63,570 nt of DNA, from positions 1 through 63,570 of the forward strand of contig CAMYJW010000026.1 of assembly GCA_947258815.1 (NCBI GenBank), in the 5' to 3' direction. This stretch comes from an uncultured Sphingomonadaceae bacterium. Lineage in GTDB: Bacteria > Pseudomonadota > Alphaproteobacteria > Sphingomonadales > Sphingomonadaceae. The notes under the pieces are model-generated. The model had not been told where the DNA came from. It worked only from the letters and a program-made list of their open reading frames with translations, and did no database searches. Positions 44,827-53,914 of the stretch are shown here, in pieces (position 1 is the stretch's first letter; every line of letters starts with the position of its first letter). The position numbers and the translations under genes were made by a program.

Positions 44827-45837
44827 ATGGGCAGTTTTCTGATTGCGCTGATCGTGGTGGTCGTCGTGTTCCTGATGATGGGCGTGCGCGTCGTCAAACA
44901 GGGGTTTGTCTATACGATTGAGCGGCTGGGCAAGTTCACGCTGGCAGCTCAGCCGGGGCTGCATCTGATCATCCCGTTCGTCGATCGCGTGGGCCACAAG
45001 GTCAACATGATGGAGCAGGTGCTCGATATTCCGGGCCAGGAGATCATTACCGCCGATAACGCCATGGTCGGCGTGGATGCGGTGGTGTTCTTTCAGGTGC
45101 TCGATGCGGGTAAGGCGGCCTATGAAGTGTCAAACCTTTATGGGGCGATCATGGCGCTTACCACCACCAACCTGCGCACGGTGATGGGCTCGATGGATCT
45201 CGATGAAACGCTGTCCAAGCGCGATGAGATCAACGCGCGGCTGTTGTCCGTGGTCGATCACGCGACATCGCCGTGGGGGATCAAGATCACCCGCGTTGAG
45301 ATCAAGGATATCCGCCCGCCGCTTGATATTTCCGAAGCGATGGCTCGCCAGATGAAGGCAGAACGCCTCAAGCGCGCGGAAATTCTTGAAGCTGAGGGTG
45401 ATCGTGCATCGCAGATCCTTCGCGCAGAAGGCGAAAAGCAATCGGCGATCCTTGAAGCCGAAGGCCGCCGCGAAGCCGCGTTCCGCGATGCCGAAGCGCG
45501 TGAGCGCGAAGCCGAAGCGGAAGGCAAGGCGACTGAAATGGTTTCCGCCGCGATTGCCGATTCGGGCAGTCAGGCGATCAACTATTTTGTCGCCCAGAAA
45601 TATACCGAGGCGGTGCAGGCGTTTGCCACATCGCCCAATGCCAAAACCATCCTGTTCCCGGTGGAAGCCACGCAGCTTATCGGCACGCTGGGCGGTATTG
45701 GCGAACTGGCCAAGGAAGCGCTGGGCGATAACGGCGGCGGTTCGGGCGGTTCCGGCGGCAGCAATCCGCCGCCGCGTCCGCGTGCGCCCGTTCACCCGCG
45801 CGCCAGTGTGCCGCCGTCGAGAGACGGAAGCCGTTGA
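44827..45837 (+). CDS. SPFH/band-7 protein (stomatin/QmcA-like)
   Basis: A 336-aa membrane-anchored SPFH protein. One N-terminal helix (SFLIALIVVVVVFLMMGVRVV) precedes the SPFH domain (GKFTLAAQPGLHLIIPFVDRVGHKVNMMEQVLDIPGQEIIT). A long coiled coil rich in A-E-G follows (KRAEILEAEGDRASQIL and onward), then a Gly/Pro-rich tail. It pairs with the NfeD-like gene (TGATG overlap), the usual partner in lipid-microdomain scaffolds and proteostasis. Confidence 0.95.
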   Translation: MGSFLIALIVVVVVFLMMGVRVVKQGFVYTIERLGKFTLAAQPGLHLIIPFVDRVGHKVNMMEQVLDIPGQEIITADNAMVGVDAVVFFQVLDAGKAAYEVSNLYGAIMALTTTNLRTVMGSMDLDETLSKRDEINARLLSVVDHATSPWGIKITRVEIKDIRPPLDISEAMARQMKAERLKRAEILEAEGDRASQILRAEGEKQSAILEAEGRREAAFRDAEAREREAEAEGKATEMVSAAIADSGSQAINYFVAQKYTEAVQAFATSPNAKTILFPVEATQLIGTLGGIGELAKEALGDNGGGSGGSGGSNPPPRPRAPVHPRASVPPSRDGSR

Positions 45838-46283
45838 TGGGCGGGCTTGACGGGCTTGAGCCGCACTATGCGTGGCTGGCGATAGGGCTGGTGCTGGCGG
45901 CTGCCGAAATGGCGGTGCCCGGCGTGTTCCTGATCTGGATGGCAGGCGCGGCGCTGATCGTCGGGTTTGTCACCTGGCTGTTGCCGATTGGCGTGCCCTT
46001 GCAGATCGTGCTGTTCGCGCTGCTTGCGATTATCGCGGTGTTCACCGGCAGGCGTTACCTGAAGGAGCATCCGGTTGAAGCCGCCGATCCGATGATGAAC
46101 GATCGGGGCGCAAGGGCCGTGGGAGAAATCGTGGTGGTTACGCAGGCCATCGAAGGCGGCACGGGCAAAGTGCGCATGGGCGACAGCGAATGGCTTGCCA
46201 AAGGCGCCGATGCCGCGCCCGGCACCCGGCTGAAAGTGTCGGGCCATGATGGCGTGGTGCTGGTTGTCGAGCCGCTGGACTGA
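45837..46283 (+). CDS. NfeD-like membrane protein
   Basis: A 148-aa protein with three membrane helices (WLAIGLVLAAAEMAVPGVFLIWMAGAALIVGFVTWLL and IVLFALLAIIAVFTG; only families noted) and a C-terminal OB-fold domain (ARAVGEIVVVTQAIEGG to the end). Short-type NfeD without protease domain. It overlaps the SPFH gene, its functional partner. Confidence 0.92.
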   Translation: MGGLDGLEPHYAWLAIGLVLAAAEMAVPGVFLIWMAGAALIVGFVTWLLPIGVPLQIVLFALLAIIAVFTGRRYLKEHPVEAADPMMNDRGARAVGEIVVVTQAIEGGTGKVRMGDSEWLAKGADAAPGTRLKVSGHDGVVLVVEPLD

Positions 46284-46310
46284 TCCCATATCCCGGCAAA
46301 AGGAGATCCG

Positions 46311-46715
46311 ATGACAGACAAGCTCAACCTCACCGATGCCGAGTGGCGCGAACGGCTCAGCCCCGAGCAGTATGAAATTCTGCGTCAGGCAGGAACGGAA
46401 CGCGCGTTTACCGGCAAGTATGAAAAGAACAAGGCGCAAGGCCTTTACAAGTGCGCCGGATGCGGGCTGCCGCTGTTCACATCTGATACGAAATACGATT
46501 CCGGCTCTGGCTGGCCAAGCTATTATAAGCCGGCCGATGCCGATGCGATTGAGGAGCATATCGATAATGCGCACGGCATGGTGCGCACCGAAGTGCGCTG
46601 TGCAAAGTGCGAAGGCCATCTTGGCCATGTATTTCCCGATGGTCCTGAGCCCACGGGCCTGCGCTATTGCATCAACAGCGCATCGCTTGATTTCGATCCC
46701 GAAGAAGACGGCTGA
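46311..46715 (+). CDS. msrB: Peptide-methionine (R)-S-oxide reductase
   Basis: A 134-aa enzyme repairing methionine-R-sulfoxide. Two CxxC zinc pairs (CAGC, CAKC), [23 protein letters not shown], and the catalytic Cys in [14 protein letters not shown] 46311 follows AAAGGAGA. Full length. Confidence 0.97.
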   Translation: MTDKLNLTDAEWRERLSPEQYEILRQAGTERAFTGKYEKNKAQGLYKCAGCGLPLFTSDTKYDSGSGWPSYYKPADADAIEEHIDNAHGMVRTEVRCAKCEGHLGHVFPDGPEPTGLRYCINSASLDFDPEEDG

Positions 46716-46822
46716 TCGACAATTTTGTCGTGCCGCTGTTAAGCGCGGGTTACAAATCGGTTTGGCAGAGTGTAGCTCTAAGCCGGACATGCCCGTCCGT
46801 TACAGGGGTTTGAACCTAGACA

Positions 46823-48976
46823 ATGGCCGCACAAGCCCGCCGTCGCCGAAAGCGGAAGGGCGGTTCCTCCAAATCTGAAAGAAAGCCGCTGTGGCGCAGG
46901 GCCTTGCGCGCAACCCTTGTCTGGGGTTTCGCGCTTGCCCTGCTGGGCGCGATCGGGCTTGGCATCACCGTTTACATGACGGCGCGCGAACTGCCGACGT
47001 TCGGTTCGCTCAGGAGCAGCCAGCATGGCCAGATGATCGTCGTGCGCGCGCGTGACGGAACAGAGCTTGTCTCGCTTGGCCCCAGCTATGGCAAATGGCT
47101 GACATACAACGAAATTCCGCAAGTGATGACGGATGCGATGATTTCGGTGGAGGACCGGCGTTATCATTCGCATTTTGGCGTCGATCCGGTCGGCGTGATC
47201 CGTTCGCTGATGGTCCGTCTGGATACCGGGCAATGGAAGCAGGGCGGATCGACGATCACCCAGCAGCTGGCGCGCAACATCTTTCTGAACAACAACCGCA
47301 CATTCACGCGCAAAGTGCGCGAGGCGCTGCTGGCGCTGGCGATAGAGACGAAATTCTCCAAGGATCAGATCCTCGAACTCTATCTCAACAAGGTCTATTT
47401 CGGCGGCGGTGCCTATGGCATTGATGCGGCAAGTCGCAAGTTCTTCGGCCATCCGGCGAACGAGCTGTCGCTTGCCGAAGCGGCGATCATCGCAGGCCTC
47501 GTAAAAGCGCCCTCTCGCTATGCGCCCACGGCCGATGTGGATGCCGCGGTGGCACGCGGCAAGATCGTGCTGGAAGTGATGCAGGCCAACGGCAAGATCG
47601 ATGCGCAGCAGGCCGCGCATGTCGATCTGAACACCGTGCGGACGGCGAAGGAAAAGGGCCAGAACTCGGTGCGGTATTTCACCGACTGGGCCTTGCCGCA
47701 GCTTGATTTCCTGTTGCCCGACAGCAACGAGCCAATTGAAGTGTGGACGACGCTGGATGTCGGTATGCAGAACGCGGCGACTGCGGCGATCAAGGCCAAT
47801 GTGCCCGGTGGTGCGCAAGGAGCGCTGGTCAGCATCGATCGCGATGGCGCGGTGCGCGCAATGGTCGGCGGCACCGATTATGTCACCTCGAACTATAACC
47901 GTGCGGTCAATGCGGTGCGCCAGCCCGGTTCGGCGTGGAAGCTGTTTGTCTATCTTGCCGCGCTTGAGGCCGGATACACCCCGGATGACGTTGTTCACGA
48001 CGAGCCAGTAACGATCCAGGGCTGGAGCCCGCGTAATTCAGGCGGCCGTTATGCCGGTGCAATCGATGTGCGGACTGCATTTGCCTATTCGAAGAACACC
48101 GTTGCAGCGCAGCTTGGCAACGATGTGGGCTTTGGCACGGTGGCCAGCATGGCAAGGCGGTTTGGTATCACGACGCCGATCACCACGGTGCCGTCGATGG
48201 TGCTGGGAACCTCGGAAGTGCGGGTGATCGATATGGCGCGCGCGTTCGCCGGCGTTTCAGCCAAGGGGCGGGCGGTGGAACCGTTTGGCATCCTCAGGGT
48301 CAAGAATGCCGATGGCGACGTTCTTTATGAGCGAAAGCCGGAAGAAGGCGCGCTGCTTGTGCCGCAATATGTCGCTGCGGGGATCACCGATCTGCTGCAG
48401 TCCGCAGTAACGACCGGAACCGGCAGGGCGGCAGCAATCGGTCGTCCGGTGGCAGGCAAGACCGGCACGACCAGTTCGAACAAGGATGGCTGGTTTATCG
48501 GCTTTTCCAGCGGACTGGCAACGGCGGTCTGGATGGGCCGCGACGATGCCAAACCGGTGCGCGGATTGCAGGGCGGGCGCGCGCCTGCCGGCGCTTTTGC
48601 CGCGTTTATGCGCCATGCGGTGAAGGACAGGCCGGTCGAAAAGTTCGATACCGAACTGAAGCTTCCCGAATGGCAACTGGAGCCGGATGACGAGTTTCTG
48701 TTTGGCGACCCCGACGACTATTACTTCGTCGATGAAGACGGAAACCTGATCGAGCCGGGGCCGCGCGAACCCGTCAACCCAAGGCGCACAGTGCCCGACG
48801 TTGATGTCCAGCGCGGCGGGGCGACCGCTCCGGCGGCGTCCGGCACGGAAACGCCTCAGGCGGCGAACGACGATTTCCTGGAAAGAGCGATTGGCGGTTC
48901 CGGCGATGCACCGGCGCCAGCCGATCCGGGGCTTCGGCCCGCGCCGAACCCCGATGTGCCGGTCTTTCGGCCTTAG
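46823..48976 (+). CDS. Penicillin-binding protein 1A-type (transglycosylase/transpeptidase)
   Basis: A 717-aa class A PBP. A basic N-terminus precedes one membrane helix (TLVWGFALALLGAIGLGI). The glycosyltransferase domain has VEDRRYHSHFGVDPVG, GGSTITQQLARN and KVYFGGGAYG. The transpeptidase domain has the nucleophile in GSAWKL, SKN in AYSKNTVA, and KTGTTSSNKDGWF. The tail of about 90 residues is acidic and Pro-rich. Stands alone. Confidence 0.95.
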   Translation: MAAQARRRRKRKGGSSKSERKPLWRRALRATLVWGFALALLGAIGLGITVYMTARELPTFGSLRSSQHGQMIVVRARDGTELVSLGPSYGKWLTYNEIPQVMTDAMISVEDRRYHSHFGVDPVGVIRSLMVRLDTGQWKQGGSTITQQLARNIFLNNNRTFTRKVREALLALAIETKFSKDQILELYLNKVYFGGGAYGIDAASRKFFGHPANELSLAEAAIIAGLVKAPSRYAPTADVDAAVARGKIVLEVMQANGKIDAQQAAHVDLNTVRTAKEKGQNSVRYFTDWALPQLDFLLPDSNEPIEVWTTLDVGMQNAATAAIKANVPGGAQGALVSIDRDGAVRAMVGGTDYVTSNYNRAVNAVRQPGSAWKLFVYLAALEAGYTPDDVVHDEPVTIQGWSPRNSGGRYAGAIDVRTAFAYSKNTVAAQLGNDVGFGTVASMARRFGITTPITTVPSMVLGTSEVRVIDMARAFAGVSAKGRAVEPFGILRVKNADGDVLYERKPEEGALLVPQYVAAGITDLLQSAVTTGTGRAAAIGRPVAGKTGTTSSNKDGWFIGFSSGLATAVWMGRDDAKPVRGLQGGRAPAGAFAAFMRHAVKDRPVEKFDTELKLPEWQLEPDDEFLFGDPDDYYFVDEDGNLIEPGPREPVNPRRTVPDVDVQRGGATAPAASGTETPQAANDDFLERAIGGSGDAPAPADPGLRPAPNPDVPVFRP

Positions 48977-49071
48977 GCGTCAACAGCAGCAGTTCGTGGA
49001 TCGACGACGTTTGTGCTGCCACGGATGGTGGGCACCCGCGCCATCGGCGATGACCACACTCTCCACGCTTA

Positions 49072-50616
49072 TTAACGCAGCCGGATCGGGATGTATGTCG
49101 CCGGTTGTCCGCGTCGCTGGACCCTGAGGAGGAGCGCATCGCGGCCTGACTTGCGGGCGGACCGGATAGCACTTTCCAGCCCGTTCACGTCTGCAACCTT
49201 GCGATAGTTGGCGGACAGCACGATATCGCCGCGGCGCAGTCCCTTCTTGGCCGCGTCCGAACTGGGATCGACCGCGTTGACGACCAGGCCTTTCGTATCG
49301 TTGCCCGCGCCAAGCTGGCGCGCGATCTGCGGTGTGAGTGGCAGGACCGACATGCCCAGCGCTTCTTCGGAAAGGCCTTCGCCCTGTTTTTCGGGCGGGC
49401 GGTTGAACTGGTCCGAATCAGGGTCTTCGTCCGGGTCGAAGCTCTGGCTGCGCAGCTCTTCCTCGGTCGGGCGTTTGCCGACTTTCGCGTTGACGGTCAT
49501 ACGCTTGCCATCGCGCATCAGTTCGATCGGGATGCGCGATCCGGGCGCGGTGTTGGCGACGAGGTAGGAGAGCGTCTGTTCGCGGGTGACTTCCTTGCCG
49601 CCGACTTTGATGACGACATCGCCTGCCTTGATCCCGGCCTTGTCAGCCGCCTGACCCGGCTCGACCGCCTGAACGAATTCGCCCTTGCTGCGCGCGATGC
49701 CCAGAGAATCGGCAAGATCCTCGTTCAGCGCCTGAATGCGCACGCCCAGATAGCCGCGTTCGATCGCTTCGCCCTGCTTGAGCTTGTCGACGATCGGTGC
49801 CGCGATTTCAGAGGGAATTGCAAAGCCGATGCCAACGCTGCCGCCGGTGGGCGAAAAGATCGCATTGTTGATGCCGATGACCTGACCTTTCATGTCAAAC
49901 ATCGGGCCGCCTGAATTGCCGCGATTGATTGAGGCGTCGGTCTGGATGTAGCGATCGTATGCGGTGTTGGAGCCGGTGTTACGATAAACGGCGGAGATGA
50001 TTCCGCTGGTGACGGTGCCGCCAAGGCCGAACGGATTGCCGATCGCCAGCACCCAGTCGCCCACGCGCGCGCTGCTGGAATCGCCAAATTTCACGAACGG
50101 AAATGTCCGTTTGGCATCCATCTTGAGCACGGCAAGGTCTGATGCGGCATCGCGGCCGACCAGTTTTGCCGGATATTCCTTGCCATCGGGCATGTTGACG
50201 GTGATCGATTCGATCTCGCCATTTCTGCCGTTCGGCGCGACGACATGGTTGTTTGTCACCACATAGCCATCGGCGGAAATGATGAAGCCTGATCCCAGCG
50301 ATTGCGCCTCGCGGGTTTGTGGGCCGGAATTGCGCCCGCCGCCGAACAGATCGGCAAACGGCGTGCCGGCGAACGGATTGGTTGTTGCAACTTTAACCCG
50401 CTGCCGGGTCGAGATGTTGACCACCGCTGGCGCAAGCTGTTCGGTAAGATCGGCAAAACTGCCGGGGCCGGCGCCGCGCGGCATCACCGTGCTGATCTGT
50501 CCGGCTTCGTTCTGGGCGACTTGCGCGCCCGCCGGATACCCGGTTGCCAGCGAAAGGGTTGCACCTCCGATAAGCAGCGCCGCAGTCAGTCCATAAGCAT
50601 ATCGCACAGGCTTCAC
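49072..50616 (-). CDS. Do-family periplasmic serine protease (DegP/DegQ-like)
   Basis: A 514-aa HtrA protease. Signal peptide around YAYGLTAALLIGGATLSLATGYPAGAQ (described by position 5-31). Catalytic triad: His in TNNHVV, Asp in ASDLAVLK, Ser in RGNSGGPMF. Two PDZ domains follow (about 290-370 and 410-510). GTG 50616 with AAGGA nearby is favoured; the frame extends to 50670. On the same strand and downstream of hflC-hflK, which are partners in membrane protein quality control. Confidence 0.93.
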   Translation of the reverse strand: MKPVRYAYGLTAALLIGGATLSLATGYPAGAQVAQNEAGQISTVMPRGAGPGSFADLTEQLAPAVVNISTRQRVKVATTNPFAGTPFADLFGGGRNSGPQTREAQSLGSGFIISADGYVVTNNHVVAPNGRNGEIESITVNMPDGKEYPAKLVGRDAASDLAVLKMDAKRTFPFVKFGDSSSARVGDWVLAIGNPFGLGGTVTSGIISAVYRNTGSNTAYDRYIQTDASINRGNSGGPMFDMKGQVIGINNAIFSPTGGSVGIGFAIPSEIAAPIVDKLKQGEAIERGYLGVRIQALNEDLADSLGIARSKGEFVQAVEPGQAADKAGIKAGDVVIKVGGKEVTREQTLSYLVANTAPGSRIPIELMRDGKRMTVNAKVGKRPTEEELRSQSFDPDEDPDSDQFNRPPEKQGEGLSEEALGMSVLPLTPQIARQLGAGNDTKGLVVNAVDPSSDAAKKGLRRGDIVLSANYRKVADVNGLESAIRSARKSGRDALLLRVQRRGQPATYIPIRLR

Positions 50617-50789
50617 GTCCTTATATTCCTTTGTTGCTGCGCCATCGGCGCAATTGCCATTCGCATCCAATTCAAGTCGTTTCCGGCTTAACGCACATTG
50701 AATGGCGGACGGAATACGCTTGAGCCGGGCCGGTTTTGCGGCTCGTCGTTTTCAGCATCAGCGTTTTGGCGCCATACTCCCAACTCTGC

Positions 50790-51629
50790 TCAATTGCCCT
50801 TGAATTGCTTGAGATACGTATTGTCGGGCGAAAGCAGAATGGTTGTTGCGCCGTCTTCGCTGTTGAACGAATAGTCGTAGCTCTGCATCGCCCGATAGAA
50901 ATCGTAAAAGTCCGCATCCTTGCCATAGGCAGCCGCATATGTGTTTGCGGCTTCGGCTTCGGCTTCGGCACGAATGATCTGCGCACGCTTTTGCCCCTGA
51001 GCACGGATCGTCGCGGCTTCCTGTTCCCGCGCGGCCTGCATACGGGAAAACGCACTTTCCAGCGCGCCATCGGGCAGATCGGCGCGTTTGATCCGCACGT
51101 CGATCACTTGCGCGCCATATTTACGCGCCTGCAGATCAAGGCCGTCGCGAATGTTCTGCATCGCCTTACCGCGTTCGGCGGTAAGCAGCGACTGGAACGT
51201 GCGTTTGCCCAATTCCTGCCGCAGAACTGATGTCAGGATCGGCTTCAACTGATCTTCGACCCGGTCAGGCGTGCCTGCCGTGCGCACCATCTTGATCGGA
51301 TCGATCACACGGAACCGCGCATAGGCATCGACATTCAGGCGCAACTGATCGGTGGAAAGCACTTGCTGCTGTTCCATGTCCACCGTGAGCAGCCGCTTGT
51401 CGATCCGCACGAGCCGGTCGACGAACGGGATGCGCAGCACCATTCCCGCGCCTGTTTCGCCAAAATCCTTGCTGGGATCGAAAGCGTTGATCTTCTTCAC
51501 CGGTTCGCCAAACCGCAGCACCACGGCCTGTTCGGTTTCGGGAACGATCACCACGCTGGAAAGCAGCACGACCAGCGCCAGCGCAATGACGACCAGAACA
51601 CCCTTGAGATCCTGAATGCGGTCCATCAC
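50790..51629 (-). CDS. hflC: Membrane protease modulator HflC
   Basis: A 279-aa SPFH protein that with HflK forms a periplasm-facing complex around FtsH. One N-terminal helix (GVLVVIALALVVLLSSVVIV), then the band-7 domain (QAVVLRFGEPVKKI; DKRLLTVDMEQQQVLSTD) and a coiled coil with QMQAAREQEAATIRAQGQKR-like repeats. The start overlaps the hflK stop by ATGA. Confidence 0.95.
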   Translation of the reverse strand: MMDRIQDLKGVLVVIALALVVLLSSVVIVPETEQAVVLRFGEPVKKINAFDPSKDFGETGAGMVLRIPFVDRLVRIDKRLLTVDMEQQQVLSTDQLRLNVDAYARFRVIDPIKMVRTAGTPDRVEDQLKPILTSVLRQELGKRTFQSLLTAERGKAMQNIRDGLDLQARKYGAQVIDVRIKRADLPDGALESAFSRMQAAREQEAATIRAQGQKRAQIIRAEAEAEAANTYAAAYGKDADFYDFYRAMQSYDYSFNSEDGATTILLSPDNTYLKQFKGN

Positions 51630-52759
51630 TTGCCTCCCTTCGCTGTCACTTGCGTATCGGCGGGCGGCTCCGTGCGTTTGCGCATTTCGGGAAGCGGCAG
51701 GAACGGCGCAACGCCATCGCCTTCCATGATCACCTTGTTGTTCTTGTTGAGCACGCGTTCCATCGTTTCATAATACATGCGGCGCTTGGTCACTCTGGGG
51801 GCAAGCCTGTATTCGGCATAGACTTTGTCAAATGCGGCGGCATCGCCCTGTGCCCTTGCCAGAAGTTGCTGCGCCCAGGCGCGGGCATTACTGCGGTCAC
51901 GCTCTGCATCCTGCTGAGCGGCGGTCACCTGCTGGAAGGCGGCGATGGTCTTTTCGGGCGGATCGGCTTTCTTGATTTCAACACCCTGAATCAGCACGCC
52001 CGACCGATAATTGTCGAGAATGCGTTGCATGCGTTCCTTCACACTCAGCTCAACCTGGCCGCGGCCCGCACCGCTCAGTGCCTCGTCAAGCGGAACTTCG
52101 GCAATCGAGGCGCGCATTGCCGCTTCGGCGACCTGCCGCACCGATTCTTCGGGATCGGCAAGACGGAAGCGATAGAGTTTCAGATCCTTGATGTTCCAGC
52201 GCACGAGATAGGAAAGATCGACAAGATTCTGGTCGCTGGTCAGCATCAGCTTTTCAGCTTCGCCTTCAGGAATCGAATAACGGTTGATCGAGGTAACATC
52301 GGTGACTTCGACATTCTGGATCGGCCATGGCAGTGAAAACTGCATGCCCGGCCCGATGGTGCGCGAATATTTGCCAAATGTGGTGACAGTCGCCTGTTCC
52401 TTGGGGCCGACCATGTGAATGCTGCTGACGGCAAGCCAGATCGCCGCGATCCCGGCAACGATCAGCGGAAACCAGCTTTTGCCGTCGGGCCGCTGCGGCA
52501 GGCGCGGCATACCGCCGCCGCCACCGCCACCGCCCGACCGGCGCGAATCGCGGTTCTTGAAAATATCCTCAATACTGGCGGACCGGCGCGGCGGCTGGCC
52601 GTCGCCCGACGGAACCCACGGATTACGCGGTCCGTCCGACGATGCGGGCCTGCCTTCACCGTCTCCAGACCCGTTGTCATCCTGCGCGCCGGCGGGCGAT
52701 TCATCACCCGTTCCGTCGTCGCCGGATCCACCGCCCCAGGGGCTGCGCCGACCTGCCAT
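51626..52759 (-). CDS. hflK: Membrane protease modulator HflK
   Basis: A 377-aa SPFH protein. The N-terminal 90 residues are Gly/Asp/Pro-rich, as usual in HflK, with a poly-Gly stretch before MPRLPQRPDGKSW. A membrane helix (FPLIVAGIAAIWLAVSSIHMV) leads into the band-7 domain (GPGMQFSLPWPIQNVEV; VRWNIKDLKLYRFRL). ATG 52759 gives the common sphingomonad N-terminus AGRRSPWGGG; ATG 52801 is possible. It precedes hflC with a 4-nt overlap. Confidence 0.94.
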   Translation of the reverse strand: MAGRRSPWGGGSGDDGTGDESPAGAQDDNGSGDGEGRPASSDGPRNPWVPSGDGQPPRRSASIEDIFKNRDSRRSGGGGGGGGMPRLPQRPDGKSWFPLIVAGIAAIWLAVSSIHMVGPKEQATVTTFGKYSRTIGPGMQFSLPWPIQNVEVTDVTSINRYSIPEGEAEKLMLTSDQNLVDLSYLVRWNIKDLKLYRFRLADPEESVRQVAEAAMRASIAEVPLDEALSGAGRGQVELSVKERMQRILDNYRSGVLIQGVEIKKADPPEKTIAAFQQVTAAQQDAERDRSNARAWAQQLLARAQGDAAAFDKVYAEYRLAPRVTKRRMYYETMERVLNKNNKVIMEGDGVAPFLPLPEMRKRTEPPADTQVTAKGGK

Positions 52760-52900
52760 TGCAAAGCCGCCGCGTGCGATCGCATTCACAAACCTTCTCA
52801 TGGCAGACTGTATAGGTATCGATTGCGCACAAAAACAGTGCCTCTTCGCGCTTTTTCCTTGCTAGGGGACGCACACACGCCACCACGGCAAGGAGGAACG

Positions 52901-53914
52901 ATGACAGCCGACAGGTCCGAACAACTCAAGACGCTCTTGCCGCCGCTTGCGATGGCGCGGCTGCAATCGCTGCGTCTGGCCGATGGCGTGGCCACTCTGG
53001 TACTCGATGTCGCGGGGCTGGACGGGTTGGAGCGCGATCGGCTGGAAGTCGCCGTGAAAGATGTTTTGCGCGGTGAAAGCGATGTGAATGAAGTGCGCGT
53101 GGCGATGACGGCGGACAAGGTTTCGCGCCGGATTATCGCGGTTGGATCGGGCAAGGGCGGGGTCGGCAAATCAACCGTTTCCGCCAATCTGGCGGTGGCG
53201 CTGGCGCGGATGGGGCGCAAGGTCGGGCTGGTCGATGCTGATATCTATGGCCCGTCACAGGCGCGATTGCTTGCCAATGAAGGGCAAAAACCCGTCGCGA
53301 CGAGCGAGAAAAAGCTGGTCCCCGTTCCCAGCCCCTGGGGCGTGCCGGTGTTGTCGATGGCGCACCTGGCCCAACCGGGGCAGGCAATCGCATGGCGCGG
53401 GCCGATGGCGGGCAATGCGCTTTCGCAGCTGATCGACGCCGACTGGGGCGATGCAGAGCTTCTGGTTGTCGATCTGCCGCCCGGCACGGGAGACGTGCAG
53501 CTGACGATGATGCAGCGCTTCAAGCCCGCGGGTGCGGTGATCGTTTCCACGCCGCAGGATCTGGCCCTGATGGACGCGACGCGCGCGATCAGCCTGTTCG
53601 ATCAGGCCGACGTTCCGGTAATCGGTGTGGTTGAGAATATGGCGGGCTATGCCTGTCCGCATTGCGGCGAAGTGAGCGATCCGTTTGGCGCAGGCGGGGC
53701 GCAAGCGGCGGCGAAAACCATGGGGCATGCGTTTCTTGGCCGTATTCCGCTTGAACTTTCAATTCGCGAAGATAGCGACGCGGGCAAACCGCCCGCCGCC
53801 GGAGACGGCCCGCAGGCGCAGCCCTTTGCCGATATTGCCCGCCGGGTTGCCACCTGGCTGGATAACCGGGCGGGCGCCGATCGTCAGGTCAGCGAGGCCG
53901 GAGCGCGCGTCTGA
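52901..53914 (+). CDS. Fe-S cluster carrier ATPase Mrp/ApbC
   Basis: A 337-aa P-loop protein that carries [4Fe-4S] clusters to apo-targets. An N-terminal MIP18-like (DUF59) region of about 70 residues, the deviant Walker A GSGKGGVGKSTVSANLAVALA, ADIYGPSQ, and the cluster-binding CPHC in NMAGYACPHCG. Strong AAGGAGG 5 nt before ATG 52901. The stop overlaps the next gene as TGATG. Confidence 0.95.
   Translation: MTADRSEQLKTLLPPLAMARLQSLRLADGVATLVLDVAGLDGLERDRLEVAVKDVLRGESDVNEVRVAMTADKVSRRIIAVGSGKGGVGKSTVSANLAVALARMGRKVGLVDADIYGPSQARLLANEGQKPVATSEKKLVPVPSPWGVPVLSMAHLAQPGQAIAWRGPMAGNALSQLIDADWGDAELLVVDLPPGTGDVQLTMMQRFKPAGAVIVSTPQDLALMDATRAISLFDQADVPVIGVVENMAGYACPHCGEVSDPFGAGGAQAAAKTMGHAFLGRIPLELSIREDSDAGKPPAAGDGPQAQPFADIARRVATWLDNRAGADRQVSEAGARV

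Noticed and set aside
42910..44997. A 695-codon minus-strand open frame
   Set aside because: It spans three clear plus-strand genes (nitronate monooxygenase, VOC, dienelactone hydrolase) and has no recognisable domain.
50672..51070. A minus-strand frame downstream of and overlapping hflC
   Set aside because: Basic, low-complexity translation in another frame of hflC; no start signal or family features.
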